The notes under the pieces were generated by a model. It was given only the letters and a program-made list of their open reading frames with translations, had not been told where the DNA came from and made no database searches. Position numbers and translations under genes: made by a program. Positions 51,741 through 59,531 of a stretch of 59,531 nucleotides of DNA are shown one piece after another. Within the stretch, counting starts at the first letter, position 1, and each line of letters starts with the position of its first letter. The DNA is taken from assembly GCA_017881725.1 (NCBI GenBank), contig JADGQO010000127.1, positions 1 through 59,531 of the forward strand, given 5' to 3'. This DNA comes from Fibrobacteria bacterium (GTDB taxonomy: Bacteria > Fibrobacterota > Fibrobacteria > UBA11236).

Positions 51741-53135
51741 ATGAAAATCAGTCGAACCCAAAAAAGACGGACAACTCTGGCGGCAGCTTGTATGCTCGCC
51801 TTCATCCCATTGTCCCTCAGGGCAGAGGTGGAGATCTTACCCAGGCAAATCGGCGCCTCAATCGATGTGGGGCAAGTCGAAAAGGGGACCGACGCCATTA
51901 ATGATAAGGCCGAAGGGACAGTCATAACCCGGACCGGCGTGTATATGACCTATGCCGGAAGCTATGATCATAAATTGAATCTTGGCCTGACCGTGGGTGG
52001 ATTATTTTGGTACCCCTTTGTGGTGAAGGCCACTCAGCCTTATGAGAGGTTGATTCAATTCGGGCCAGGGGTGGGACAAGCGCAGGCCACCTATATATTT
52101 GGTGATCCGTCCAATACGGATGCGGCCAAGTTACAGTTTGGTTATTTCCCCATGAAGTATAATCCTGACTCCAAGAACCTGGGTGAATACTTGTACCGAA
52201 GCGGAACCTATCCTGGGTACATTTGGAATGGGGGTTGGTCGTACATTGATGCGTCGAGTTATATGGCTCAAGGGGCTCGTTTGACATTGCCCACGTTCGA
52301 CAAAAAAGTGGTGCACGATATCACTTTGTTCATTGAGCGCGACATTGAACCAACCGGAGACCTTTCACCCGGATATGTGCTGACCGTAAAGCCATCCTCT
52401 TTTTTGGATTTTGGAGCAGGCGTGATTTGGGCGCATGCATTATCTCTAAATCCGGATAAGTTGACGCCTAAACCTGGGACCGGCGAATCCAATCACTTTG
52501 GAACGTACTACGATAACCGAACCAAACTTCCATTGACGGAGAACGATAAAATCGACACTATCCCTGCGGGTGATCTTAAGGCCTATACTTTTAAGGGCTT
52601 CAAAACCATGGCTCGTTTCTCGTTGAATTTCGGTTCATTGATGGATTTGGATTTGCAACGGGCCGGTGAATTCAAGGTCTACGGCGAGTGGGCGTTTTTG
52701 GGAGTACAAAACCAGCCATTTTATTATGACCACCCTTTCGAGAGAATGCCGATAATGGGTGGAATTTCCATTCCAACCTTCAGATTGTTGGATCAACTCT
52801 CGGTCGAGGTGGAATACCACAAATCCCGTTTTAAAAATACGGTTGGACAGGTTTTTGATGCGGAATTACCCATTCCTCTGGGTGTTGGCGAAAATTATCT
52901 CACTTACACGGATTCCGCCTTGGCGGCGGACAAATCTGGGAGCGCCACCAAGGATGATTGGCACTGGTCGGTATATGCTCGGCGCGGTATAACCGAGGGC
53001 GTGAGTGTTTGCGCCCAAGTGGCCAGTGATAATATGCGGCAATTTGATGGAGAAGCAAAACCGAGCCCTACCCCTACCACCTTGAACACCAAGGACTGGT
53101 ACTATGTCATCCGCTTAGAATTTGGCATTTTTTAA
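51741..53135 (+). CDS. Outer-membrane protein, second of a tandem pair
   Basis: The 464-residue protein starts 12 bp after its paralogue and has a signal peptide (AACMLAFIPLSLRA-E). It shares the pair's conserved blocks (FPMKYNPDSKNLGEYLYRSG, ERMPIMGGISIPTFRLLDQL) and ends YYVIRLEFGIF, a terminal aromatic as in barrels. Its codons are AT-richer and closer to average use than those of the first copy, so the two copies may differ in age or in transfer history. Both could form a heteromeric pore or act on different substrates. Confidence 0.75.
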   Translation: MKISRTQKRRTTLAAACMLAFIPLSLRAEVEILPRQIGASIDVGQVEKGTDAINDKAEGTVITRTGVYMTYAGSYDHKLNLGLTVGGLFWYPFVVKATQPYERLIQFGPGVGQAQATYIFGDPSNTDAAKLQFGYFPMKYNPDSKNLGEYLYRSGTYPGYIWNGGWSYIDASSYMAQGARLTLPTFDKKVVHDITLFIERDIEPTGDLSPGYVLTVKPSSFLDFGAGVIWAHALSLNPDKLTPKPGTGESNHFGTYYDNRTKLPLTENDKIDTIPAGDLKAYTFKGFKTMARFSLNFGSLMDLDLQRAGEFKVYGEWAFLGVQNQPFYYDHPFERMPIMGGISIPTFRLLDQLSVEVEYHKSRFKNTVGQVFDAELPIPLGVGENYLTYTDSALAADKSGSATKDDWHWSVYARRGITEGVSVCAQVASDNMRQFDGEAKPSPTPTTLNTKDWYYVIRLEFGIF

Positions 53136-53235
53136 AGGAAATCCCGAATATTTGGAATGCGGGAAAAGCATAAGCGGACTATTATTAGGGTGCAGAGGTT
53201 GAACCTAAAGCGAATGATCAATTGAGGGGGAAAGA

Positions 53236-54546
53236 ATGATGTTGGATCGGATAAAAAAAATTTCTGTGTTTGGAGCCGTTGCCCTTATTTTCGGGGCCGT
53301 TGAGTTCGCGCAAGCCCAACCCACTCCTATCAAAACCAATATTAAAAAGGTCGTTCTTTACGATTACACCGTTTCGGGAGGGCACGGAACGAGCCGAACC
53401 GTCCTCAGAACGTCCTTGCAAAAGTTGGCCGCTAAATTCGGGTTCAACTTAGTCATGTATGGAAATGCCACGGACATAACTGTAGCAAACTTGGCCGATG
53501 CCCAAATCCTGGTTACGAGCAATGGAGACGGGGACGTATTTACAACCCAAGCGGCGAAGACTGCAGTTGAAAATTTTATTGAGAAGGATGGGCATGGACT
53601 TTTAATGGTACATGCTTCCGGCGCCTTTATTCCTTGCCCTCAAAATGGACAAGAAGACCTTGCCAATGCAGGGTGTTTGTTCTTGGCGCGTGCGGCGGTA
53701 CGTCAGTATTACAATCACATCCCGGACGGGTCTCCCGCCGCTATTTACGTAGACTCCACAGCCAAGGGACAAGTTCCCCGCCTTGCGACCGCCGGGGCTC
53801 CCGCCGCAACCATTGATCATGGTATCAAGAGCGCGGAAACCAAGAACATCTTTTATTCGGGATTTCCTCGCTCCATAACCGGGTTGAAAGATGAATGGTA
53901 CAGCTTCCGCGCCTCTCCTCGCTTGGTGAACGCTGATCTCACCTTCAACAACGTAAAAGAAGGACCGGTGAATGTCCTGCTTTCCACCGATGAGAATCAA
54001 ACCGCACCCTCGTCGAAAATGGGGGATCATCCCGTTTGCTGGACCCGAAAAATGGGGAATGGTTTGGCGGCGTTTAACTCCACCGGCCATGATGCCACGG
54101 CAGGAGAGGTTATTTTCTTTCAGCAAGACAGCGTTATGCAGCGCTTTCATTGGCAGTTAATGCGCTACCTCGCGAAGGATTTCGTTGGATGCATGGACAC
54201 TACTTATAGAGAGTATAATCCGGAAGCCACGGTTACGACCTTGACCGCGAATGACCCGGCCCAACCGTGCATAACCAAAAAGAATCCGACCATAGTCATA
54301 AATCGTCCCGAAAGCATGTCCCAAGGTTTTGGGATCGCCAACACCCCCCAGACCCTTTCCATTTCCGTGAATGATGCGGGGAAAAATAGGGTTTCCGTGG
54401 TTGATGTTCGGGGTCACCGTATTTACAGCAATGAGAGCGTTATCGGCCCTGTCAGCGTTCAGATCCCGAATCTGAAGAACGGCACCTATTTTGTACGAGT
54501 AAGTTCCTCAAAGCATAATGCCGTCAAGAAGGTCAATCTGTACTGA
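53236..54546 (+). CDS. Secreted ThuA-like protein with C-terminal sorting-like domain
   Basis: The 436-residue protein has a signal peptide (FGAVALIFGAVEFAQA-Q). Residues about 35-320 form a ThuA/class I amidotransferase-like fold: KVVLYDYTVSGGHGTSRTVL, LADAQILVTSNGDGDVFTTQ, DGHGLLMVHASGAF, GNGLAAFNSTGHDATAG. This family is linked to sugar use. The last 80 residues (RVSVVDVRGHRIYSNESV, LKNGTYFVRVSSSKHNAVKK) look like a type IX-style sorting domain. It ends before a strong terminator. GGGGGAAAG precedes the start. Its ligand is unknown. Confidence 0.8.
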   Translation: MMLDRIKKISVFGAVALIFGAVEFAQAQPTPIKTNIKKVVLYDYTVSGGHGTSRTVLRTSLQKLAAKFGFNLVMYGNATDITVANLADAQILVTSNGDGDVFTTQAAKTAVENFIEKDGHGLLMVHASGAFIPCPQNGQEDLANAGCLFLARAAVRQYYNHIPDGSPAAIYVDSTAKGQVPRLATAGAPAATIDHGIKSAETKNIFYSGFPRSITGLKDEWYSFRASPRLVNADLTFNNVKEGPVNVLLSTDENQTAPSSKMGDHPVCWTRKMGNGLAAFNSTGHDATAGEVIFFQQDSVMQRFHWQLMRYLAKDFVGCMDTTYREYNPEATVTTLTANDPAQPCITKKNPTIVINRPESMSQGFGIANTPQTLSISVNDAGKNRVSVVDVRGHRIYSNESVIGPVSVQIPNLKNGTYFVRVSSSKHNAVKKVNLY

Positions 54547-54575
54547 TTCTTTGAAATTGAAATCCCCCTATATCG

Positions 54576-54605
54576 AAGGCCCGATGAAAATCGGGCCTTT
54601 TCTTT
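54576..54605 (+). terminator. Intrinsic terminator after the ThuA-like gene
   Basis: A 10-bp perfect stem (AAGGCCCGAT/ATCGGGCCTT) closes on a GAAA tetraloop and is followed by TTTTCTTTT. It starts 30 bp past the stop codon and ends the outer-membrane-protein/ThuA operon. Confidence 0.92.
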
Positions 54606-54799
54606 TGCCAATCAAAAAACGATACGTCCGCTATTGTGGGCTATGAAGGGGCATTTATTCAAAAATAAAGAAGGATGCAAAGGGGCGAATTCTCACCAGT
54701 TCCGGAACGGTTGGAAATCTTCCCAAGGTGATCCGGTATAGCCTTAAAACACGCTGATTGTACAGGTATAAAAGCGCGAAAAATTTCCAGGCGAAGAGT

Positions 54800-55807
54800 T
54801 TACGCCATTCCCAGCAAGATAACCCCGACGAGTGATAAGGCGGTCCCTGCCACGGTGGCGGCTGTAATCCGACGCCCATAACGCCAGGCTCCCAAGGGAA
54901 TGATCAGCAACGGGGTCATAAAGGTAATGGTGGTAACGATGCCGGCAGGGGCATATTTCAAGGCCGAGATAAAAGTCAGCATACCGAGAATGGGGCCAAG
55001 CAACGTTCCGACCGCCAACCGTTTCAGGATTGGCCGTGTGCGCCAATTTCCGAGGATTGGGCCGATAGGACCGCGCAACCAGGAATAAGTCCATAAGGCG
55101 AATGCGCCGGCACATAGACGCACGGCGGTGGCTGCGACGGAATCCAGATGCGGCCGCAAGATAAAAGCATGCCTGGCCATCACCGTGCCGATGCCTTGGA
55201 ACATCGCCGACCAAAAAGAGGCCCACACGCCGTTTAGCCAAATCGGACCACGACTTACGACGGCCGAATTTTTCAAGGTATCATCGGTCCGCAAAGGTTC
55301 GGCTTGGTTATCAATGGAATTTTGTTCGACTTGGGAGCCTTCGGAATAAAGTTCGGAGATTTTTTTCTTCGAAGCGTTCCACGTGACCAGGAACACACCG
55401 GATAAAATCAAAGCCATGCCCAACAATTGGAAGGGGGAAAGATACTCTTGCAGTAAAAAAGCCGCGAGCGCCACGGTAAAGGCCGGAGCCAAGGTTTGCA
55501 TCTGGCTGGTCCGCTCCGGACCCAAGTCCACGAAAGAACGGTAGAGGAACGTATCGCCTAAGGCCAATCCTATCGCGCCGGATGCCATCAACCATGCGTA
55601 GGCTGGCAAATCATTCCGATTGATTCCGCCGGAAAAAACCGCGCGCGCCGCCGTCATGGCCAATAAAACCAGCGTGGCGAAAAGCAGTCGCAAAAGATTG
55701 GTCGCGGTGGGCCCGATACGTCGCCCGCAAGCCGTGAAAAAAAAAGGGGAAATCGACCATGCGCACAAAGTCGCCATTGCCAGGGACAATCCAAGATGCA
55801 GATTCAT
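54800..55807 (-). CDS. EamA/DMT-superfamily permease
   Basis: The 335-residue protein has ten membrane helices in two repeated halves (EamA domains), e.g. LARLL...FATLVLLAMTAARAV and LAPAFTVALAAFLLQEYLSP in the first, LRLCAGAFALWTYSW and ALKYAPAGIVTTITFMTPLL in the second. An Arg/Glu/Ser-rich linker (KKKISELYSEGSQVEQNS) lies between them. Such proteins export metabolites or import sugars and amino acids, and the substrate cannot be told. Its start overlaps a TGA in the frame that may continue the oxidoreductase gene, as ATGA, so the two are likely coexpressed. Confidence 0.9.
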   Translation of the reverse strand: MNLHLGLSLAMATLCAWSISPFFFTACGRRIGPTATNLLRLLFATLVLLAMTAARAVFSGGINRNDLPAYAWLMASGAIGLALGDTFLYRSFVDLGPERTSQMQTLAPAFTVALAAFLLQEYLSPFQLLGMALILSGVFLVTWNASKKKISELYSEGSQVEQNSIDNQAEPLRTDDTLKNSAVVSRGPIWLNGVWASFWSAMFQGIGTVMARHAFILRPHLDSVAATAVRLCAGAFALWTYSWLRGPIGPILGNWRTRPILKRLAVGTLLGPILGMLTFISALKYAPAGIVTTITFMTPLLIIPLGAWRYGRRITAATVAGTALSLVGVILLGMA

Positions 55808-56029
55808 GCCCCGCAGACGTTCCCCACGGATCGTTTCCCGCCTTCGCCTACGGCGGATTGTTCCGCGCCTTCAATTTCCTCAGGTAATGTTTCGGTTATC
55901 TCGTGAGACGGTTTCCATCGCGTGTCGCCGCGTAGCGGCAGCATCATGGGCATGGAAATCTCGGCCAAGGAAATCGCCGCGTGCGCTCGTCCCAGGTTAC
56001 GGGAAAAAATCTTGCCGACGCCGCGTAAC

Positions 56030-57208
56030 TCAAAAGGCCACGGCCCGATTCTGATCCGCCGCATCGCGGGCCAGGAGTGCCGCTTCGGTCGCCAACAGGC
56101 AATCGCGTGTGTCCAGGAGCATGGGCGATTCGGTTTCGACCCAAGCCAGGAAATCCGCGAACATGTCCAGGCCTTCGACCGGAGGTAACTCGCGTGTTTC
56201 CCCATCGGCGTCTTGCGCGCGCGCCCTGCCGTTAAGGACTTCCAGCAGGCCGTGTTCGCAAGCGACGCGCAGAGAATCGTTGCCCCAGCGGGTCGGCTCC
56301 GCCGAAGAATTCGATTCGGCGGTCCGGGCGTCAAGCCCGGATTTGGACTCATATGGGTTTGTTTTCAGAAAATCCAGCTTGACGATCGCCGTAGCGCCCG
56401 GCTCCAGTTTCAACTGAAGCGCTGCGGACACTTCCATCTCACCCATGCCGTCGTTGCCTGCCGTGCTGTGCCAAGCCTCGACGCGACGGAATTCCGATCC
56501 GGAAAACCATCGGATCAAATCCAAGGCATGGATGCCAACCCAAGGGATGGTTCCGCCGTAAGTCGCGCGACTCCGATAAAAGCCCGGTCGCGGCTTCCCG
56601 TCCCAGCCGATCAAGGGATAAGATTTTTCCACTGAGATTAATAATGGCGTTCCCAGGGATCCTGACGCCAGGAATTTCCTGGCCGCGAGAATTCCGGGTT
56701 CATAGCGCATAGTCAACATCGCCATGAGCTTGGGCGCGGCCGGTTCGCGGAGCGCGGATCGCAGACGATCGAGTTCGGTTTTCGTCAGGGCCATGGGCTT
56801 TTCCGAAAACACGTGGATGCCGCGGCGCAAGCATTCCAAAATGACTTCGGCCTGCATGTGGAAGGGCGGATTCACGACGGCGATATCGGGACTGAATTGC
56901 TCCAGCGTGGCCAGCCAATCCGATTCCAATTCGACCTTGGACGCCCCGGACCGGATCAATGCTGCCATGACCGGGGCCATATTTTCGGGCTCCAGTTCCG
57001 GGGCTGTGGTTCCGCCCGGCGACGGACTCGCAGTAAGGGCGGTCCCCAGGGTATCAACCGAACCCGAAGAGTTTGCAGGGCGCATCGACACCGCAGTGCC
57101 CGTCGAAACGACGGGGGCGCAGATCCACTCGATGTCCGTGCGCGCCGCGCTCGCGCCTTCGGCCGCCAGGCGCCAATGGCCCGAACAGCCGAGAATGGCG
57201 ATGCGCAG
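56030..57208 (-). CDS. Gfo/Idh/MocA-family oxidoreductase, probable CTG start and possible 3' frameshift
   Basis: The 392-residue reading opens MRIAILGCSGHWRLAAEG (Rossmann GxxGxx) and continues with SPDIAVVNPPFHMQAEVILE, HVFSEKPMALTKTELD (the EKP motif, about residue 135) and YGGTIPWVGIHALDLIRWF (catalytic region). No ATG, GTG or TTG exists before the glycine loop: the frame opens with TAA (the htpG stop), TTC, CTG. AAAGGG sits 7 bases before the CTG at 57208, so CTG is the likely start. The frame ends at 56030, but removing one T from TTTT at 56031-56034 would extend it in another frame to 55804, where the stop overlaps the permease start. Confidence 0.75.
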   Translation of the reverse strand: MRIAILGCSGHWRLAAEGASAARTDIEWICAPVVSTGTAVSMRPANSSGSVDTLGTALTASPSPGGTTAPELEPENMAPVMAALIRSGASKVELESDWLATLEQFSPDIAVVNPPFHMQAEVILECLRRGIHVFSEKPMALTKTELDRLRSALREPAAPKLMAMLTMRYEPGILAARKFLASGSLGTPLLISVEKSYPLIGWDGKPRPGFYRSRATYGGTIPWVGIHALDLIRWFSGSEFRRVEAWHSTAGNDGMGEMEVSAALQLKLEPGATAIVKLDFLKTNPYESKSGLDARTAESNSSAEPTRWGNDSLRVACEHGLLEVLNGRARAQDADGETRELPPVEGLDMFADFLAWVETESPMLLDTRDCLLATEAALLARDAADQNRAVAF

Positions 57209-57211
57209 GAA

Positions 57212-59131
57212 TTAACCCTTTGCCAGCACTTCGGTGAGGAAACTGTTCACCTTGGCCACGTAACCGGCCGGGTCCTTGATTTCCGAACCTTCCGCCAACA
57301 GGGCTTGATCCACGAGAAGCAAATACCAATCCTTGAGTTTTGGATTCGCGGCATCGTTCTCGTACATGCGCAACAAGCTTTGCGTGATGGCATGATCGGG
57401 ATTGATTTCCAGGATACGCTTGCTGGCCGTCACTTTCTGGTTCGCCATTTTCAGGATGCGTTCCATGTTGGCCCCCATGTCCTGTTCATCGGCGACCAGA
57501 CAGCAGGGACTTTCCTTCAAGCGGCTGGTGACGCGCACTTCCTTCAGGAAGTCCCCGGATTTTTCTTCGAAATCCTTCATGAAGGTTTTGTATTTGCTTT
57601 GGGCTTCCTTTTGGGTCTTCTTTTCGTCCTTGGACAAATCGCCCAGATCCAAATCACCCTTGGTCACGTTCACGAGTTTTTTGCCGTCGAATTCCGTCAA
57701 GGTCTGCATGACCCATTCGTCGATGGGATCGATGAGGAACAGCACTTCGATGTCCTTCGATTTGAAGACTTCCAGATGCGGGCTATGCTCCACGGCCTGA
57801 CGGTTCTCGCCAGTGATGAAGTAGATATCCTTCTGGCCCGATTGCATGCGGGGCACGTATTCTTCCAGGCCTACATAGTCCTCGGCCTTGGTCTTGCTGG
57901 ATTCGAAGCGCACCAGGCGTTTCAGCTCGTCGAGGTTTTCCCAGTTCATGTGGAAACCCTCTTTCATCACGTTGCCGAATTCCTTCCAGAAGGCGCGGTA
58001 CTTATCCTTGTCCTCCTTGGCCATGGTTTCCAAAAGCTGTAACACCTTTTTGGCCGACGCCTTGTTGATCTTCTGGATGACAGCGTTCTTCTGGAGTATC
58101 TCGCGCGATACGTTGAGGGGCAAGTCCTCCGAATCCACGATGCCGCGCACGAAGCGGAGATAGCTGGGCACCAGTTCCTTGCAATCGTTCATGATGAAGA
58201 CGCGCTTTACGTACAGGTTCAAGCCGTTCTGCTTTTCAGGCTGATACAAATCGTATGGCGCCTTACCGGGAACATAGAGGAGCGTCGTGTATTCCATTGC
58301 CCCTTCCACCTGGTTGTGCGACCAGGCCAGCGGCGCTTCCTGATCGAAAGTCAGATGCTTGAAGAATTCCTCGTACTGGTCTTTCGTAATGTCATTCTTC
58401 GAACGACGCCAAATCGGCGGTTTGCCGTTCAGTACTTCTTCCTTCGCTGCTTTCGCGTCCTTGTCTTTGCCTTCTTCCTTGTCGTCCTCCTTGGCCATCA
58501 GAATGATGGGATGCGTGATGTATTCGCTGTATTTGCGGATGATGCTGCGGACGCGATATTCCTCCAGGAATTCCTTTTCGTCCTCCTTGATGTGGATTTC
58601 CAATTCGGTGCCGCGATCGTTTTTCTCCGCCGCCTCCAAGGTATAGGAACCGTCGCCCGTGCTCTCCCAGCGCATAGCGGTTTCATCGGACCCCAAACGC
58701 TTGGTCGTCAAAACCACCTTGTCCGCCACCATGAATACGGAGTAAAAGCCCACGCCGAATTGCCCGATCAGGCTCATGTCCTTTTTCTGATCGCCCGTGA
58801 CCTTCTCCATGAATTTCTTGGTGCCGGAGCTGGCGATGGTGCCGATGTTCTGGATCAATTCCTGGCGCGTCATGCCCACGCCGTTGTCGGTGATGCGGAG
58901 GATCTTCGCATCCTTGTCCATGGACACGCGGATGCGGAAGGTTTTGTCGTCGCCCAGCACGTCCACGTTGGTCAGGCTTTCGTAGCGGGCCTTGTCGATG
59001 GCGTCGGAGGAATTGGATATCAACTCCCGCAAAAAGATTTCCTTGTTGCTGTACAAGGAATGGATCATCAAATTCAGAAGCTGCTTGACTTCCGTTTGGA
59101 ACTCGAGTTTTTCCTGCGTTGCGGCGGTCAT
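57212..59131 (-). CDS. htpG: Hsp90-family chaperone HtpG
   Basis: The 639-residue protein is the bacterial Hsp90. The N-terminal ATPase carries LISNSSDAIDKARYESL (about 38), ITDNGVGMT (about 83), GTIASSGTKKF and IGQFGVGFYSVFMV (about 130). The middle domain has LPLNVSREILQ and the catalytic Arg loop. The C-terminal dimerisation domain ends TEVLAKG. A charged stretch (EDDKEEGKDKDAKAAKEE) near 215 is a longer linker than in E. coli. The ATG at 59131 (MTAATQEKL) follows AAGGAG at optimal spacing; an upstream ATG at 59149 is less likely. The Gfo/Idh gene follows directly. Confidence 0.96.
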   Translation of the reverse strand: MTAATQEKLEFQTEVKQLLNLMIHSLYSNKEIFLRELISNSSDAIDKARYESLTNVDVLGDDKTFRIRVSMDKDAKILRITDNGVGMTRQELIQNIGTIASSGTKKFMEKVTGDQKKDMSLIGQFGVGFYSVFMVADKVVLTTKRLGSDETAMRWESTGDGSYTLEAAEKNDRGTELEIHIKEDEKEFLEEYRVRSIIRKYSEYITHPIILMAKEDDKEEGKDKDAKAAKEEVLNGKPPIWRRSKNDITKDQYEEFFKHLTFDQEAPLAWSHNQVEGAMEYTTLLYVPGKAPYDLYQPEKQNGLNLYVKRVFIMNDCKELVPSYLRFVRGIVDSEDLPLNVSREILQKNAVIQKINKASAKKVLQLLETMAKEDKDKYRAFWKEFGNVMKEGFHMNWENLDELKRLVRFESSKTKAEDYVGLEEYVPRMQSGQKDIYFITGENRQAVEHSPHLEVFKSKDIEVLFLIDPIDEWVMQTLTEFDGKKLVNVTKGDLDLGDLSKDEKKTQKEAQSKYKTFMKDFEEKSGDFLKEVRVTSRLKESPCCLVADEQDMGANMERILKMANQKVTASKRILEINPDHAITQSLLRMYENDAANPKLKDWYLLLVDQALLAEGSEIKDPAGYVAKVNSFLTEVLAKG

Positions 59132-59404
59132 GGGAACTCCTTCAATCAAGTGAATCGGCCGGATTCGGAGCCCGACTTGGCGGTTGTTTGGTCCGCCGGA
59201 TCGGGAACCTCTGGTCAGGGACCGGGTCCGGTATTTGTCCGGGAAAATTTACAAATCCGTCCTGGGCGTGGTCAAAATATTCGTCCCTCCTTCAGAGTAA
59301 GCCAGGTTCCCACGGCTAAAATATCGTTCGCCAAAAAGGAACCGTTATTCGCACAGAATGATGTTTTCATACCCACCAAGGGCGTATATTTAAACCATCA
59401 GCCC

Positions 59405-59531
59405 ATGCCGAATATTTTTCAATTTTTGAATTATCGCGACTACCTAAAGGCCTTCTACACAGAAGAAAAGTCTAAAAATAAGACATTTTCCTTCCAAAAA
59501 ATGGCATGGAATGCCGGATTTCGGTCCAAGA
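59405..59531 (+). CDS. TIGR02147 family protein, N-terminal part (cut by window edge)
   Basis: From the ATG at 59405 the sequence reads MPNIFQFLNYRDYLKAFYTE, then SKNKTFSFQKMAWNAGFRSK, the start pattern of TIGR02147 proteins (compare DIYNYTNYRQFLIDYYHTQK and SLRYLALRAKF in the complete copy at 36606). Forty-two codons are present. A TATATT (59388-59393) just upstream could be its -10 box. It is divergent from htpG with a 273-bp gap, where I see no other gene. Confidence 0.85.
   Translation, partial: MPNIFQFLNYRDYLKAFYTEEKSKNKTFSFQKMAWNAGFRSK

Noticed and set aside
59132..59404. CIRCE-type heat-shock operator before htpG
   Set aside because: No TTAGCACTC/GAGTGCTAA inverted repeat is present in the gap.

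Overview
The window looks like a chromosomal piece of a member of the Fibrobacterota. The best evidence is two genes of the TIGR02147 family, one complete (36606-37472) and one cut by the right edge (59405-59531). This family is known mainly from Fibrobacter and relatives. Other support is a Gram-negative envelope gene set (lipoproteins, outer-membrane barrels) and two secreted proteins with a C-terminal sorting-like tail. Base composition is moderately GC-rich. I see no insertion sequence, prophage, CRISPR array or rRNA.

Left part (1-11.4 kb): pth (partial), rplY and tRNA-Gln(TTG), then ispE and argF. A four-gene run follows, made of a KaiC-like ATPase, two small membrane proteins and a single-domain response regulator. 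After an unrecognised gene come murI and, divergent from it, a three-gene run: a SEC-C protein, a secreted repeat protein with about 12 G-[GN]-[DN]-D-x-Y units, and a HEAT-like secreted protein.

Centre (11.4-26.4 kb, all minus strand): a full pel exopolysaccharide locus in the order pelA, pelB N-part, pelB barrel part, pelC, pelD, pelE, pelF, pelG. A secreted GH114/TM1410-like glycosidase with FN3, a CBM9-like module and a sorting-like tail closes it. Most genes are coupled by 4-bp stop/start overlaps. pelA is broken by an in-frame TAG and by a frame change with a missing block in the deacetylase domain, so Pel export may be impaired, or the sequence has errors there.

Right of centre (26.6-38.3 kb): gdhA, a small barrel-like protein with pyrD, and an Nfu Fe-S scaffold. 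Then comes a minus-strand redox/envelope set: cytochrome c lipoprotein, DUF4266, DUF3570, TlpA thioredoxin, CcdA, an FN3 protein, a NusG-II protein and a Gx-transporter-like protein. A TIGR02147 regulator with a coupled lipoprotein follows.

Right part (38.5-59.5 kb): aconitase, a decayed secreted-protein gene, a secreted TPR protein, an M3 peptidase, a STAS protein, pyrE, recQ, a lipoprotein, a tandem pair of paralogous outer-membrane proteins with a ThuA-like secreted protein, an EamA permease, a Gfo/Idh oxidoreductase that probably starts with CTG, and htpG.

The most unusual DNA-level signal is a 16-bp bipartite palindrome, GTAAC-N6-GTTAC. It occurs seven times, inside genes in several frames and between genes, far more often than chance predicts. 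A second is that the 3' ends of two genes (acnA and the pel-linked glycosidase) are repeated just past their stop codons.
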